38,818 nt of DNA from NCBI GenBank assembly GCA_947589485.1, contig CANQBK010000012.1, forward strand, positions 1 to 38,818, read 5' to 3'. This document shows positions 27,725-37,456 of this stretch, in pieces. Both the position numbers and the translations under genes were made by a program. This stretch comes from an uncultured Clostridia bacterium. Lineage in GTDB: Bacteria; Bacillota; Clostridia; Oscillospirales; Acutalibacteraceae. Numbering within the stretch: the stretch's first letter is position 1; every line of letters starts with the position of its first letter. The notes below the pieces were generated by a model that made no database searches, had not been told where the DNA came from, and worked only from the letters and a program-made list of their open reading frames with translations.

Positions 27725-27753
27725 ATTATAATAGATTGTTAAAAACTTGTCAA
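27725..27753 (-). promoter_or_regulatory. adhE promoter with overlapping Rex-like operator
   Basis: Minus strand TTGACA (27753-27748), 17 bp, TATAAT (27730-27725); TTGTTAA-AAAC-TTGTCAA at 27736-27753 matches Rex consensus TTGTTAANNNNTTAACAA at 12 of 14 defined positions. Confidence 0.75.
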
Positions 27754-27888
27754 TGATTATTTTTATTTATATTATTTTTCTGTTTATTCGGAAATTTTTT
27801 TTGCGTTGAATTGCATCTGTTTATACAATTTTCCGTCAATATAAAGGATTTACCTCAATAATCGGTTTTATTCGGTCAAATAAACTAA

Positions 27889-27918
27889 ACCTTGTTACCG
27901 CCGAAACAGTAACAAGGT
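27889..27918. repeat. Inverted repeat downstream of AMP-ligase gene, possible terminator
   Basis: accttgttac-cgccgaaaca-gtaacaaggt, 10-bp perfect stem. Confidence 0.6.
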
Positions 27919-28018
27919 CTAATGGATAGATATGTAATGTTCAATTAGAATTAATGCTTTAATGGCACACTTTTGCCTTTATGATTTGCAGAGAGTTTTT
28001 TACTTAATTTTGGTAAAA

Positions 28019-29527
28019 TCAGTATCTTTTTATTTTCTTTGACGGGGTCTTGTCAAATTCTGTTTCACGAACAGTTAAGCGGAAAATCTTTTTATAAGCA
28101 GGCACGGTCAAATTATAATCATCTATAATTTTTTGAAGCTCCGCCTCTATATCCGAAATTTCCTTTTTCTTTGCATATTCGTAATCCGGGAAAATTTCGG
28201 CTCCTATCATTCCCTCGCTCTCACGGACAAGTATTTCCTGAACAAGTCGGTTTTCGCCGAGAACATTTTCGATTTCCTCGGGAGAAACATTTTCCCCGTT
28301 TTTAGTTATAATCAAATTCTTTTTTCTGCCGGTCAAAAATACATATCCGTCTTCGTCAACGTATCCTAAGTCACCTGTTTTAAGCCAACCGTCTTCCAAC
28401 GTTTCTTCGGTTTCTTTTGGCATTTTATAATATCCTGTCATAACACTGGTGCCTTTTACCCATAACTCGCCGTCAACAGTTTTAGCCTCACAGTTCGGCA
28501 TTAATTTACCAACAGAATTTTTCTTGATTTTCCAGAAAAGGTTAGTGCTTATTACAGGCGCACACTCAGTCATACCGTAGCCTTGAAGTATGGTTATTCC
28601 ATACTTTCCGAACAAATCTATATATGCGGGATTTAAATATGCGCCGCCGCTGCAAATAGTATGGAATTGCTCTCCGAACACTTCATTTTTAACTGCTTCG
28701 GGAGGAAGCGCAGACAAATCCTCAAGTTTTTTTGCAAGAGTTTCAATCATAAGCGGCACCATAAGTACCATATTGGGCTTAAACAGCTTAATGTTTTTTG
28801 CAACCCTAAGCAATGAATCGTTTATACATATTACACTTCCAAGAGAAATACCCTTTAAAATATCCATACTCAAGCAGTAAGCGTGATGAATAGGAAGTAC
28901 GGAAAGAACAACCGTTCTCGGCGGAATTTTCATATCAAGACAGGTTGCGTTTTCAGCCATATTTTTTTGAGTAAGCATAACGCCCTTGCTTTTTCCCGTT
29001 GTACCCGAGGTGAACATAATCGTACAAAGGTCTTCCGGCTTTGCCGAAAAATCAAATTCCCCTTCGTTTTCTTTCAAAAACTGCCAAAACGAAAGTTCAT
29101 TTTCATCGCTTTTATCTTTTTGAATTGATATTACATATTTCAGTTTCGGACATTTCTGTTTTACCATAGCTTTAACATCAGGACGAATTTCATCAAGAAC
29201 AAGCACGGTTGAATCGGAACGGTCTATAAGGTCGCACATTTCTTCTGCGGGAAGAGAAACATCGAGCGGTACGGCAATATTTCCGCCGTTTACTATACCG
29301 AAATATGAAACGAGCCATTCATAAGACGTCATACCGGTAAGTGCGATATGATTTCCCTGTTCGCCAAGATTTTTAATTGCACAAGAAAAACTTTCGCTGT
29401 CTTTTTTTAAATCAGTATATGATTTTGATGCAATTGTATCTTTTTTAACTTTATATCTTATTGCATCTTCGGAACCGAATTTTTTTTCTGTATTTACCAA
29501 AATTTCTCTGATTGTTGATAATGTCAA
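28019..29527 (-). CDS. AMP-dependent acyl-CoA/acyl-ACP ligase (ANL superfamily)
   Basis: TIMFTSGTTGKSKGVMLTQKN, LQGYGMTECAP, GDLGYVDEDGYVFLTGRKKNLIITKNGENVSPEEIE, C-terminal KTPSKKIKRY; TTG start with gggggcgg upstream. Confidence 0.95.
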   Translation of the reverse strand: MTLSTIREILVNTEKKFGSEDAIRYKVKKDTIASKSYTDLKKDSESFSCAIKNLGEQGNHIALTGMTSYEWLVSYFGIVNGGNIAVPLDVSLPAEEMCDLIDRSDSTVLVLDEIRPDVKAMVKQKCPKLKYVISIQKDKSDENELSFWQFLKENEGEFDFSAKPEDLCTIMFTSGTTGKSKGVMLTQKNMAENATCLDMKIPPRTVVLSVLPIHHAYCLSMDILKGISLGSVICINDSLLRVAKNIKLFKPNMVLMVPLMIETLAKKLEDLSALPPEAVKNEVFGEQFHTICSGGAYLNPAYIDLFGKYGITILQGYGMTECAPVISTNLFWKIKKNSVGKLMPNCEAKTVDGELWVKGTSVMTGYYKMPKETEETLEDGWLKTGDLGYVDEDGYVFLTGRKKNLIITKNGENVSPEEIENVLGENRLVQEILVRESEGMIGAEIFPDYEYAKKKEISDIEAELQKIIDDYNLTVPAYKKIFRLTVRETEFDKTPSKKIKRY

Positions 29528-29541
29528 AGCAACCGCCCCCG

Positions 29542-29775
29542 TTAATTTTCATTAATCAATTCTTGAATATAATTTATAGCTTCACCCACTGTACGAATGT
29601 TAATGGCTTTTTGCTGGTCTATCTCAATATCAAATTCGTCCTCCACTTCGCCCAACATACTTACAAAGTCGAATGACGTAAATCCCATATCCTCCATAAA
29701 ACGTGTATCCTCGGTAATCGTTTCCGGATCCACTTCCACATAATTGCATATTATTTCTACAAATTTATCAAACAT
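29542..29775 (-). CDS. Acyl carrier protein (stand-alone)
   Basis: 77 aa acidic protein; FMEDMGFTSFDFVSMLGEVEDEFDIEI with candidate phosphopantetheine Ser34. Confidence 0.93.
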   Translation of the reverse strand: MFDKFVEIICNYVEVDPETITEDTRFMEDMGFTSFDFVSMLGEVEDEFDIEIDQQKAINIRTVGEAINYIQELINEN

Positions 29776-29795
29776 AAATATTTACCTCCGTTTTT

Positions 29796-31199
29796 TTATA
29801 TAAGTTTAATTATATCGCTGATTGACAAATCCGGATTTTCCGTACCTTTGAACATAATCTTGCAAAGATAGTAATACATAAATTCCAGCTTTTCTCTTGA
29901 AACAGCGTTTACCTGATGTTCAAAATTAAAATCCAAACCGTTGTCGTCGGGACGGTGCATTACCGTCAGGTACATAGCTTGCGTTGTTGCTCCATTTTCG
30001 TACCATTTCGTTTTATATTTAATATCACCGAGTTTATCAAGACCCTTTTCTTTAAGAGTCATAGGCTGATATGTCAATGACATCGGTTCGTATGTATAAC
30101 CCTGCTCTACGGGATATGCCTTTCCTCTGTAAGCAAAATATTTGACCGGATCAAAATTAGCATGACGGAACATATCGTTTTGCAGGTCACGAATCTGATA
30201 AATACCTTCAATAAAGCTCTTATTTTCCGGAATTACCATACGGAACGGGAAAGAATGTATTCTTGTGCCTCCGGATTTTTTTTCTTTAAGCGTCGCGCGC
30301 CGTGCTATTGCCGTATTTATTGACACATCGCCTGTATTGTTCATTTTGTGGAAATATGTAAAAAGTCCCATAAGCAACAGACAAGTAAGCGATATATGGT
30401 ATTTTTCGCAGAAATTCATAAGTCTTGTCGTCGGCTCTTCCTCCAAATGGAAAATGTCAAGTGCGGAATCTACAGAATCGGACGTATTATGTGCCGCTCT
30501 GAAGTTCGGGTCATTAAATTTACGTTTCGCCATATCCAACTTAATTCTGCCGTCAATTCCGTTATAAATGGGTTCCGAGGTTTCAATCAATTTTCTGAAA
30601 TATTCCTCGTCCCTGTCTTTTGCTTTACATCCTGCTTCGTATGCAAGATCCTTTTCAAGCTGCTCTATATATGATGCCATATCTTTAGGATAAGGAACAT
30701 CGTTAAATACTTTGCTGCAATATATTTCTATAACGTCCCTCAAAAAAGCTATAAGGGACTGTGCATCCATAACAAGATGGTTCACAAGCATATATACTCC
30801 GTTCCATCCGTCAGGCATTTTAATCATAACTATTCGGTTCATAGGAGAATCAGAAAGTTCAAAAGGAACTTTTGTCCAGCTCCTCATAATCGCTTCCGCT
30901 TCTTCTGTTGTGTTGCCGGAAAAATCCACAAATTCAATACCGCGGTCTTCCGTATCAACAACATACTGGTACCATGTGCCGTCATCGTCCTGAGTAAAAC
31001 GCAAACGCATACATTCGTTGCGTTCGTATCCCTTGTAAATACATTCTTTCAGCAAAGCAAAATCAATATCGGTTTGAATTGTAAGACTGGTTCCTATATT
31101 TACGACTTCTTTTTTAGGGCAGAAGTTAAGATAAAATAAATGAAACTTTTGTGCAACGGTAAGCGGATATGCCTTATATCCTTTTTTGGTTTTCGTCAT
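29796..31199 (-). CDS. Stand-alone condensation-domain-like acyltransferase
   Basis: Condensation-like fold motifs: YPLTVAQKFHLFYLNF, LRLRF-like MRLRFTQ, active-site-like VNHLVMDAQSLIAFLRD; no attached A or T domain. Confidence 0.82.
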   Translation of the reverse strand: MTKTKKGYKAYPLTVAQKFHLFYLNFCPKKEVVNIGTSLTIQTDIDFALLKECIYKGYERNECMRLRFTQDDDGTWYQYVVDTEDRGIEFVDFSGNTTEEAEAIMRSWTKVPFELSDSPMNRIVMIKMPDGWNGVYMLVNHLVMDAQSLIAFLRDVIEIYCSKVFNDVPYPKDMASYIEQLEKDLAYEAGCKAKDRDEEYFRKLIETSEPIYNGIDGRIKLDMAKRKFNDPNFRAAHNTSDSVDSALDIFHLEEEPTTRLMNFCEKYHISLTCLLLMGLFTYFHKMNNTGDVSINTAIARRATLKEKKSGGTRIHSFPFRMVIPENKSFIEGIYQIRDLQNDMFRHANFDPVKYFAYRGKAYPVEQGYTYEPMSLTYQPMTLKEKGLDKLGDIKYKTKWYENGATTQAMYLTVMHRPDDNGLDFNFEHQVNAVSREKLEFMYYYLCKIMFKGTENPDLSISDIIKLI

Positions 31200-32158
31200 G
31201 TTATTATTCCTCCTATAAATTCATCTAAATATTTCTCATACGCCTGCGTATCTTTGTAATAGCTTTCCGCATGGCTTGCGCCTTTAACAATCAGTTTCTT
31301 TTTTGGCGAAGCGCAGTTTTCGTAAATTTCTTCGCACATAGAGCAGGGAACGAAGAAATCCGCATCTCCGTGAATAAACAATATAGGCACTTTAGCCTTT
31401 CTTACTTCCCTTGCGGAATTACATTCATCCATACCGTAACCTGCTTTTCTTTTGTTTACAAAGTCCGTAACCGGTATTACAGGAAACGCAGGTAAGTGAT
31501 ACATTGATTTAAGGACGTGCGTAAAAACATATTTTGCGGAAGTAAACGCACAATCGGACACTATGCCCTTTACCTGCGGAGGAATATCCAAGCCGCCGGT
31601 CATAAGTACAGTCGCTCCGCCCATTGACGTTCCGTGAAGTAAAATACTTACATCGTTTCCGCACTGTTTTATTATGAATTTTATCCATTCCAGTGCGTCC
31701 CATCTGTCAAGACAACCAAAGCCTATGTAATCTCCTTCGCTTTGACCGTGCGCTCTTTCGTCCACCAAAAGCATACTGAACCCTTTTTTTAAATAATAGC
31801 CCGACAAAGCGATATAATCTTTCATTCCCTCGCTTGTGTATCCGTGGAAACAAATAACAACCTTTTTTTCATCGTTTACGGGAAAATATGTTCCGTGAAG
31901 ATTCAGACCGTCTTTAGACTTTATTCTGACTTCTTTGCTCGGCTGAGCCATAAGGTATTCTTTCCTTTTTTCGATAAACGGCATATATTTTTCCCAATCC
32001 GTACCCGCCATTTTTATTGTACGTTCTTTTTTGGCTTTGCTCCGTTTCATTGTACGGCGGTAAAAATATACACATTCTGCTGTAACCGCAGCCACTGCCG
32101 AAACCGCCAAAGCCGCAATGATCCATAGCGTCAAATTCATTGTATACTTCCTTTTCAT
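31196..32158 (-). CDS. Membrane-anchored alpha/beta hydrolase
   Basis: N-terminal TM (LTLWIIAALAVSAVAAVTAECVYF), VICFHGYTSEG, nucleophile elbow LHGTSMGGATV, LFIHGDADFFVP, GASHAESY; start at 32158; 4-bp ATGA overlap with next gene. Confidence 0.9.
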   Translation of the reverse strand: MKRKYTMNLTLWIIAALAVSAVAAVTAECVYFYRRTMKRSKAKKERTIKMAGTDWEKYMPFIEKRKEYLMAQPSKEVRIKSKDGLNLHGTYFPVNDEKKVVICFHGYTSEGMKDYIALSGYYLKKGFSMLLVDERAHGQSEGDYIGFGCLDRWDALEWIKFIIKQCGNDVSILLHGTSMGGATVLMTGGLDIPPQVKGIVSDCAFTSAKYVFTHVLKSMYHLPAFPVIPVTDFVNKRKAGYGMDECNSAREVRKAKVPILFIHGDADFFVPCSMCEEIYENCASPKKKLIVKGASHAESYYKDTQAYEKYLDEFIGGIIT

Positions 32159-32182
32159 ATCATATCCCAAGATAAGGGACAA

Positions 32183-32512
32183 TTATTTTTTGCTGTCGAT
32201 TATTTTTTTGAATTTAAGGGCTTTGTCCAAATCACCTTCAACCCTCAGTTTATTTACGGTGAATGCGAAAGTGGGATCAAGTTTTCCGTCCACAATATCG
32301 AACAGAACTTTTGCTGTGCAAATAAATATTGCATCTCTGTCAAAATATTCGTAAGGCTCTATATAGAGCTTTCCGTCTTTTACTTCAACAAAAAAAATCC
32401 CTTCACCTTCGCCGATAATATTGATTTGAAACGCAAGGTGTTCCGAAATATCACTCACATCCGCGTAGTAAAATTTCTTTTTAATCTCCGAAAAAATTTC
32501 AGCATAAGTCAT
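32183..32512 (-). CDS. SCP2 (sterol carrier protein-2)-like lipid-binding protein
   Basis: 109 aa; LAFQINIIGEGEGIFFVEVKDGKLYIEPYEYFDRDAIFICTAKVLFDIVDGKLDPTFAFTVNKLRVEGDLDKALKF typical SCP2 pattern; RBS cggaggt. Confidence 0.85.
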   Translation of the reverse strand: MTYAEIFSEIKKKFYYADVSDISEHLAFQINIIGEGEGIFFVEVKDGKLYIEPYEYFDRDAIFICTAKVLFDIVDGKLDPTFAFTVNKLRVEGDLDKALKFKKIIDSKK

Positions 32513-32534
32513 TTGTGTAACCTCCGTTTTTTAT

Positions 32535-32549
32535 TCGACTTTACGTCGA
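32535..32549. promoter_or_regulatory. Palindrome in operon leader
   Basis: tcgac-tttac-gtcga between predicted transcription start and RBS of the SCP2 gene. Confidence 0.45.
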
Positions 32550-32563
32550 TAGTTCTTAAAAAT

Positions 32564-32592
32564 AAAATACCACTTTTTTCTTTTTCAGTCAA
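32564..32592 (-). promoter_or_regulatory. Candidate SigA promoter of the SCP2-hydrolase-C-ACP-ligase operon
   Basis: Minus strand TTGACT (32592-32587), 17 bp, TATTTT (32569-32564). Confidence 0.55.
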
Positions 32593-32792
32593 TATTATAT
32601 ACTGAATTTTAATAAAAAAATTAATAAAATTTTTTTAAATTTTAAATGTTTTTTGTCGAATAAAAAAGAAATGTGTAAACGTCGGTTTGTCCTGATTATT
32701 TTCAAATAAAATATTTTCTTTTATATTGACTTATCGGAGCAATTATCGTAAAATTATATTACAGATTATTAATTTTTGAAGGAGCTGTTATT

Positions 32793-33098
32793 ATGAACGA
32801 CAACGAACTCGAAAACTATGATGCGGATCTCATTTCTCTTCTTGACGATGAAGGAAACGAATATGAGTTTGAAATTCTTGATGAGATTGATTACAAAGAC
32901 GGTCATTATTATGCCCTTATGCCGTTGTTTGACGTTCCCGAGGAGGGTATCGACTCTCAAAGCACTTATATGATATTTGAAGCCGTGGAGGACGAAAGCG
33001 GCGAGCCGCAGCTTGCAGAAGTTGACGATGATGACCTTTTGGACGAAATCGCAGAAATATTTGAAGCTAATTTTGATGATGAGGATTTGACGGAATAA
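32793..33098 (+). CDS. DUF1292 family protein (YrzB-like)
   Basis: Acidic ~100 aa; LISLLDDEGNEYEFEILDEIDYKDGHYYALMPL, YMIFEAVEDESGEPQLAEVDDDDLLDEIAEIFE. Confidence 0.9.
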   Translation: MNDNELENYDADLISLLDDEGNEYEFEILDEIDYKDGHYYALMPLFDVPEEGIDSQSTYMIFEAVEDESGEPQLAEVDDDDLLDEIAEIFEANFDDEDLTE

Positions 33099-33131
33099 CC
33101 GTACAGACAGACGCTGTTTTTAAATGTTTTG

Positions 33132-33160
33132 CCGCTTTGTGTATTGCAAAGCGGTTTTTA
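33132..33160 (+). terminator. Rho-independent terminator
   Basis: ccgctttg-tgtattg-caaagcgg followed by ttttta. Confidence 0.88.
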
Positions 33161-33207
33161 TTTTAAAAATGATTTTATTTACATTATGTCTGTCTTTTCC
33201 GTGCAAG

Positions 33208-33236
33208 TTGACAAATAAACTTTTTCGTGGGATAAT
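33208..33236 (+). promoter_or_regulatory. valS promoter
   Basis: TTGACA (33208-33213), 17 bp, GATAAT (33231-33236). Confidence 0.75.
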
Positions 33237-33286
33237 ATATGTCTGTAAATTATCTATTTGATTTAAAAGGTTCGGAGGATTGTTTT

Positions 33287-35908
33287 ATGGCGAAAGAACT
33301 TGCAAAGGCTTATGATCCGGGTGAATTTGAGGACAGAATTTATAACTTCTGGGAAACTAACGGTTTTTTCCACGCCAAAATTGATAAAAACAAAAAACCG
33401 TACAGTATTATGATGCCTCCTCCAAATATCACCGGTCAGCTTCACATGGGACACGCGCTTGATGAAACGCTGCAAGATATACTTATTCGTTTTAAACGAA
33501 TGAAAGGATATTCGGCTTTATGGCTGCCCGGCACTGATCACGCCTCGATTGCAACCGAGGCTAAAATAGTTGAGGCTCTGCGAAAAGAAGGCACAAGTAA
33601 AGAAGAACTCGGAAGAGAAAAATTTCTTGAACGCGCTTGGGATTGGAAAGAAAAATACGGAAACACCATTGTCGGTCAGCTTAAAAGACTCGGCAGCTCA
33701 TGTGATTGGGAACGTCAGCGTTTTACGCTTGACGAAGGCTGTTCAAAGGCAGTAAAAGATGTTTTTGTACGCCTTTATGATAAAGGTCTTATATATAGGG
33801 GCGAAAGGATTATAAACTGGTGTCCGCATTGTCGGACGTCAATCTCGGACGCAGAGGTTGTTTTTGAGGAACACGACGGATTCTTTTGGCATTTGCGTTA
33901 TCCTCTTGCCGATAACAGCGGTTATGTACTGCTCGCAACTACACGTCCGGAAACACTTTTGGGAGATACTGCGATCGCAGTTCATCCCGATGACGAAAGG
34001 TATAAAGACATTATCGGAAAAAATGTTATCCTACCTTTAGTCGGACGCGAGATCCCTGTCGTTGCCGACACCTATGTAGAGATGGACTTCGGTACGGGCG
34101 TTGTTAAAATAACTCCGGCGCACGACCCAAATGACTTTGAAGTAGGCTTGCGTCATAACCTGCCGGTAATAAATGTTATGGACGAGAGCGGTGTTATAAA
34201 CGAAAACGGCGGTAAATACTGCGGTTTGGACAGATATGAAGCACGAAAAGAAATAGTCAAGGCTCTTGAGGAAAACGGTTTTCTTGTAAAAACAGAACCC
34301 ATAAAACATAACGTGGGTTCATGCTATCGCTGCAAAACCATTGTTGAGCCGAGAGTATCAAAACAGTGGTTCGTAAAAATGAAACCGTTGGCAGAGCCGG
34401 CAATAGAATGTGTCAAAAGCGGAAAAACAAAATTTGTACCGGAACGTTTTGACAAAATTTTCTATCATTGGATGGAAAATATAAAGGATTGGTGTATTTC
34501 GCGTCAACTTTGGTGGGGGCACAGAATACCCGCTTGGTACTGCGACGACTGCGGTGAAACGATCGTTGCAAAAGAAACTCCGTCGATATGTCCGAAGTGC
34601 GGAAGCAAAAAGCTGACTCACGACCCCGATACACTTGACACATGGTTCAGCTCCGCGCTTTGGCCCTTTTCAACCTTGGGATGGCCCGAAAAAACTCCCG
34701 AATTAGAATACTTTTATCCAACAGATACCCTTGTAACGGGATATGATATAATTTTCTTTTGGGTTGCAAGAATGATATTTTCAGCGGTCGAACAGACGGA
34801 TTCCGAGCCGTTCAAAACCGTTTTCATTCACGGTATAGTCCGTGACGCAAACGGTATAAAAATGTCAAAATCTTTAAATAACGGCATTGACCCTCTTGCG
34901 GTTATAAAAGAAAAGGGCGCTGATGCGCTAAGATTCTTCCTTGTTACAGGCAACAGTCCCGGAAACGATATGCGATACATTCCGGAAAAGGTAGACGCAA
35001 GCCGTAATTTTGCAAACAAGCTTTGGAATGCCGCAAGATTTATACATATAAATATTGACGGCCACAATGTAAAAAATGCTTTGCCGTCAAAGCTCGAAAC
35101 AGAAGACAAATGGATAATTTCCACCCTTAATAAAGTTGCGAAAGAAGTTTCGGAAAATATTGAAAAATTCGAGCTTGGTATTGCAGTTCAAAAGCTTTAT
35201 GATTTTATTTGGGACTGCCTTTGTGACTGGTATATTGAACTTACAAAATCACGTTTGCAAAATGAAGATGAGTCCGCTCAAAATGTCCGTTGTGTCCTTG
35301 TTTGGGTTATGACTGAAACATTAAAACTGCTTCACCCGTTTATGCCGTTTATTACTGAAGAAATTTGGCAATCCCTGCCTCACGAGGGTGAAACGATAAT
35401 GCTTCAGAGCTATCCCGAATATACCGAAAAAAATAATTTCCCTCAAGCCGAGAAACAAATGAATGTGGTTATGGACGCAATTAAAGCAATACGCAACAGA
35501 CGTTCGGAAATGAATGTTCCGCCGTCACGAAAAGCAAAAATTTATATTGCGACAAAAGATATTGATACATTTAAAAACGGCAGTATATTTTTTACACGTC
35601 TTGCCGGCGCAAGCGAAGTTAACATTGCCGAAAATTATGAAATAGACGGCGCGGTTACGGCTGTTACAACAGACGCAAAAATATATATTCCTATGGAGGA
35701 ACTTGTTGATAAAGAAGCGGAACTGAAACGTCTTAACAAAGAGCTTGAAAACGCCGAAAAGGATCTTCAGTTTAATTTGAAAAAGCTCAACAACAGCGGA
35801 TTTATTGCAAAAGCTCCCGAAAAGGTAGTTGCAGATGTAAAAGCAAACGCTCAAAAATTTGCAGAAAAAATTGAGATGATCAAGGCGGCTATCGAGTCCT
35901 TAAAATGA
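33287..35908 (+). CDS. valS: Valyl-tRNA synthetase
   Basis: [15 protein letters not shown] (HIGH-type), [12 protein letters not shown] (KMSKS), [14 protein letters not shown]-terminal coiled coil; start at 33287 with ggagg RBS (ORF ATG at 33239 lies right behind the -10). Confidence 0.98.
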   Translation: MAKELAKAYDPGEFEDRIYNFWETNGFFHAKIDKNKKPYSIMMPPPNITGQLHMGHALDETLQDILIRFKRMKGYSALWLPGTDHASIATEAKIVEALRKEGTSKEELGREKFLERAWDWKEKYGNTIVGQLKRLGSSCDWERQRFTLDEGCSKAVKDVFVRLYDKGLIYRGERIINWCPHCRTSISDAEVVFEEHDGFFWHLRYPLADNSGYVLLATTRPETLLGDTAIAVHPDDERYKDIIGKNVILPLVGREIPVVADTYVEMDFGTGVVKITPAHDPNDFEVGLRHNLPVINVMDESGVINENGGKYCGLDRYEARKEIVKALEENGFLVKTEPIKHNVGSCYRCKTIVEPRVSKQWFVKMKPLAEPAIECVKSGKTKFVPERFDKIFYHWMENIKDWCISRQLWWGHRIPAWYCDDCGETIVAKETPSICPKCGSKKLTHDPDTLDTWFSSALWPFSTLGWPEKTPELEYFYPTDTLVTGYDIIFFWVARMIFSAVEQTDSEPFKTVFIHGIVRDANGIKMSKSLNNGIDPLAVIKEKGADALRFFLVTGNSPGNDMRYIPEKVDASRNFANKLWNAARFIHINIDGHNVKNALPSKLETEDKWIISTLNKVAKEVSENIEKFELGIAVQKLYDFIWDCLCDWYIELTKSRLQNEDESAQNVRCVLVWVMTETLKLLHPFMPFITEEIWQSLPHEGETIMLQSYPEYTEKNNFPQAEKQMNVVMDAIKAIRNRRSEMNVPPSRKAKIYIATKDIDTFKNGSIFFTRLAGASEVNIAENYEIDGAVTAVTTDAKIYIPMEELVDKEAELKRLNKELENAEKDLQFNLKKLNNSGFIAKAPEKVVADVKANAQKFAEKIEMIKAAIESLK

Positions 35909-35962
35909 TTAGTCCCGTATGTAAGAGTTTCATTTTAAAATTTATATTGATATATTAGTATT

Positions 35963-35995
35963 AAATCCCCTTAGTTGTATAAGGGGATTTATCCT
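35963..35995 (+). terminator. Probable terminator of valS
   Basis: aaatcccctta-gttgta-taaggggattt perfect 11-bp stem. Confidence 0.75.
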
Positions 35996-36070
35996 TGAAA
36001 AAATAATTATAAATGATACAAAAAGAAATTATTTATATCTAATCATTCATTATATAAGGAGCAATGATAT

Positions 36071-37348
36071 ATGAATATTAAAAAAAGGCTTTTAACGTGT
36101 GCTATAATAATCGGAACAGTGCTTCTTTTATCCGCAATAGTTACCTGTCTGTATTTGTATTCAAATTTTTTTAATACACAAAGCACTCCCAAATCAAGCA
36201 GCAAAGTACAGACGGCTTTAGAAGATATAAATAAAACAAATTCGGAAAATGATAAAAACGGTTTATTGAAGTATGAAAGCAACCCCGTTTCCAAAATTGA
36301 ACTTAATACAACTAATTGTGAAATTAACGGTCTTGAAAACATAGAATATGACGGTAATGTGCATACTCTCGGACTTTCAATAATATATGACGGTAAGAGT
36401 TTAAAAAACAATACCGATTACACCGTAAAATACAACAAAGAGCTGACAGACCCCGATCAATATAAGGCTGTAATATCGTTTAAAGGGAAATATCGCGGAG
36501 AGATAATAAAAAAATTTAATATACTTCCAAAGGGAACCGAAATTACCGATATATCGACAAGAACAAACAATATATGTATATCTTTTGAAAAACAAGACGA
36601 TAAATCAACGGGGTATGAAATCGAATACTCAAAAGACAATACGTTTTCAAACGGAAAAATATATGAAGTCGATAATACTGACACAAACTGTGTCAACATA
36701 CCGGTCAAAGCTGATAACAGCAAATATTTCATAAGGGTAAGGACTTATCTTGACAAAGATAACTGTAAACTTGAATCTAAGTGGAGCGAAACCAAAAGCG
36801 CCGAGCTGATGAAAATAATAGAAAAAGACGGGTTAGTATATGTTGACGGGTTGCCAATAGCAAATAAAACCTATGCTTTGCCAGAAAGCTATAATCCCGG
36901 AGAAGATTCCGAAGCCGTATCCGCATTTAATGAAATGGCAAACGATGCAATGCTTAATGATAATATTTATCTCTGCATTGTATCAGGTTTCCGAAGCTAT
37001 GAAGTACAAGACAACCTTTACAATTATTATGTTTCCGAACGTGGAGTTGAAAATGCGGACAGAGTTTCCGCACGTCCCGGACATTCTGAACATCAATTAG
37101 GACTTGCATTTGACATAAATACTACTTCATCATCGTTTGCAGGTACTCCTGAGGCGATTTGGCTCGATGAAAACTGTTGGAAATACGGTTTTATTATAAG
37201 ATACCCTGAGGGTAAAGAGGACATTACGGGATACGCTTATGAACCGTGGCATATAAGATATATAGGCAAGGACTATTCCAAAAAAGTGTTTGAAAGTCAT
37301 CTCACACTTGAAGAATATCTCGGTATAACATCAAAATACAGTGATTAA
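36071..37348 (+). CDS. VanY-type D-alanyl-D-alanine carboxypeptidase with N-terminal Ig-like/Fn3-like region
   Basis: SGFRSYEVQDNLY, SARPGHSEHQLGLAFDI, EPWHIRYIG; upstream NTDYTVKYNKELTDPDQYKAVISFKGKYRGEIIKKFNI Ig-like unit. Confidence 0.92.
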   Translation: MNIKKRLLTCAIIIGTVLLLSAIVTCLYLYSNFFNTQSTPKSSSKVQTALEDINKTNSENDKNGLLKYESNPVSKIELNTTNCEINGLENIEYDGNVHTLGLSIIYDGKSLKNNTDYTVKYNKELTDPDQYKAVISFKGKYRGEIIKKFNILPKGTEITDISTRTNNICISFEKQDDKSTGYEIEYSKDNTFSNGKIYEVDNTDTNCVNIPVKADNSKYFIRVRTYLDKDNCKLESKWSETKSAELMKIIEKDGLVYVDGLPIANKTYALPESYNPGEDSEAVSAFNEMANDAMLNDNIYLCIVSGFRSYEVQDNLYNYYVSERGVENADRVSARPGHSEHQLGLAFDINTTSSSFAGTPEAIWLDENCWKYGFIIRYPEGKEDITGYAYEPWHIRYIGKDYSKKVFESHLTLEEYLGITSKYSD

Positions 37349-37371
37349 TTAGATTATAATTTTTAATTTAT

Positions 37372-37425
37372 CGTCAAAAAATCGTGCAGGTTATTTACTA
37401 ACCCACACGATTTTTTGACGGTATT
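37372..37425. terminator. Bidirectional terminator between convergent genes
   Basis: cgtcaaaaaatcgtg...cacgattttttgacg, 15-bp stem extended after a 2-nt mismatch by ggtta/taacc. Confidence 0.85.
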
Positions 37426-37456
37426 TTTAATATTATTTATTTAGGCAAAAAAGTTT

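Noticed and set aside
33161-33286. T-box riboswitch upstream of valS
   Set aside because: Leader between -10 and start is only ~50 nt and lacks the T-box sequence and antiterminator; promoter placement leaves no room.
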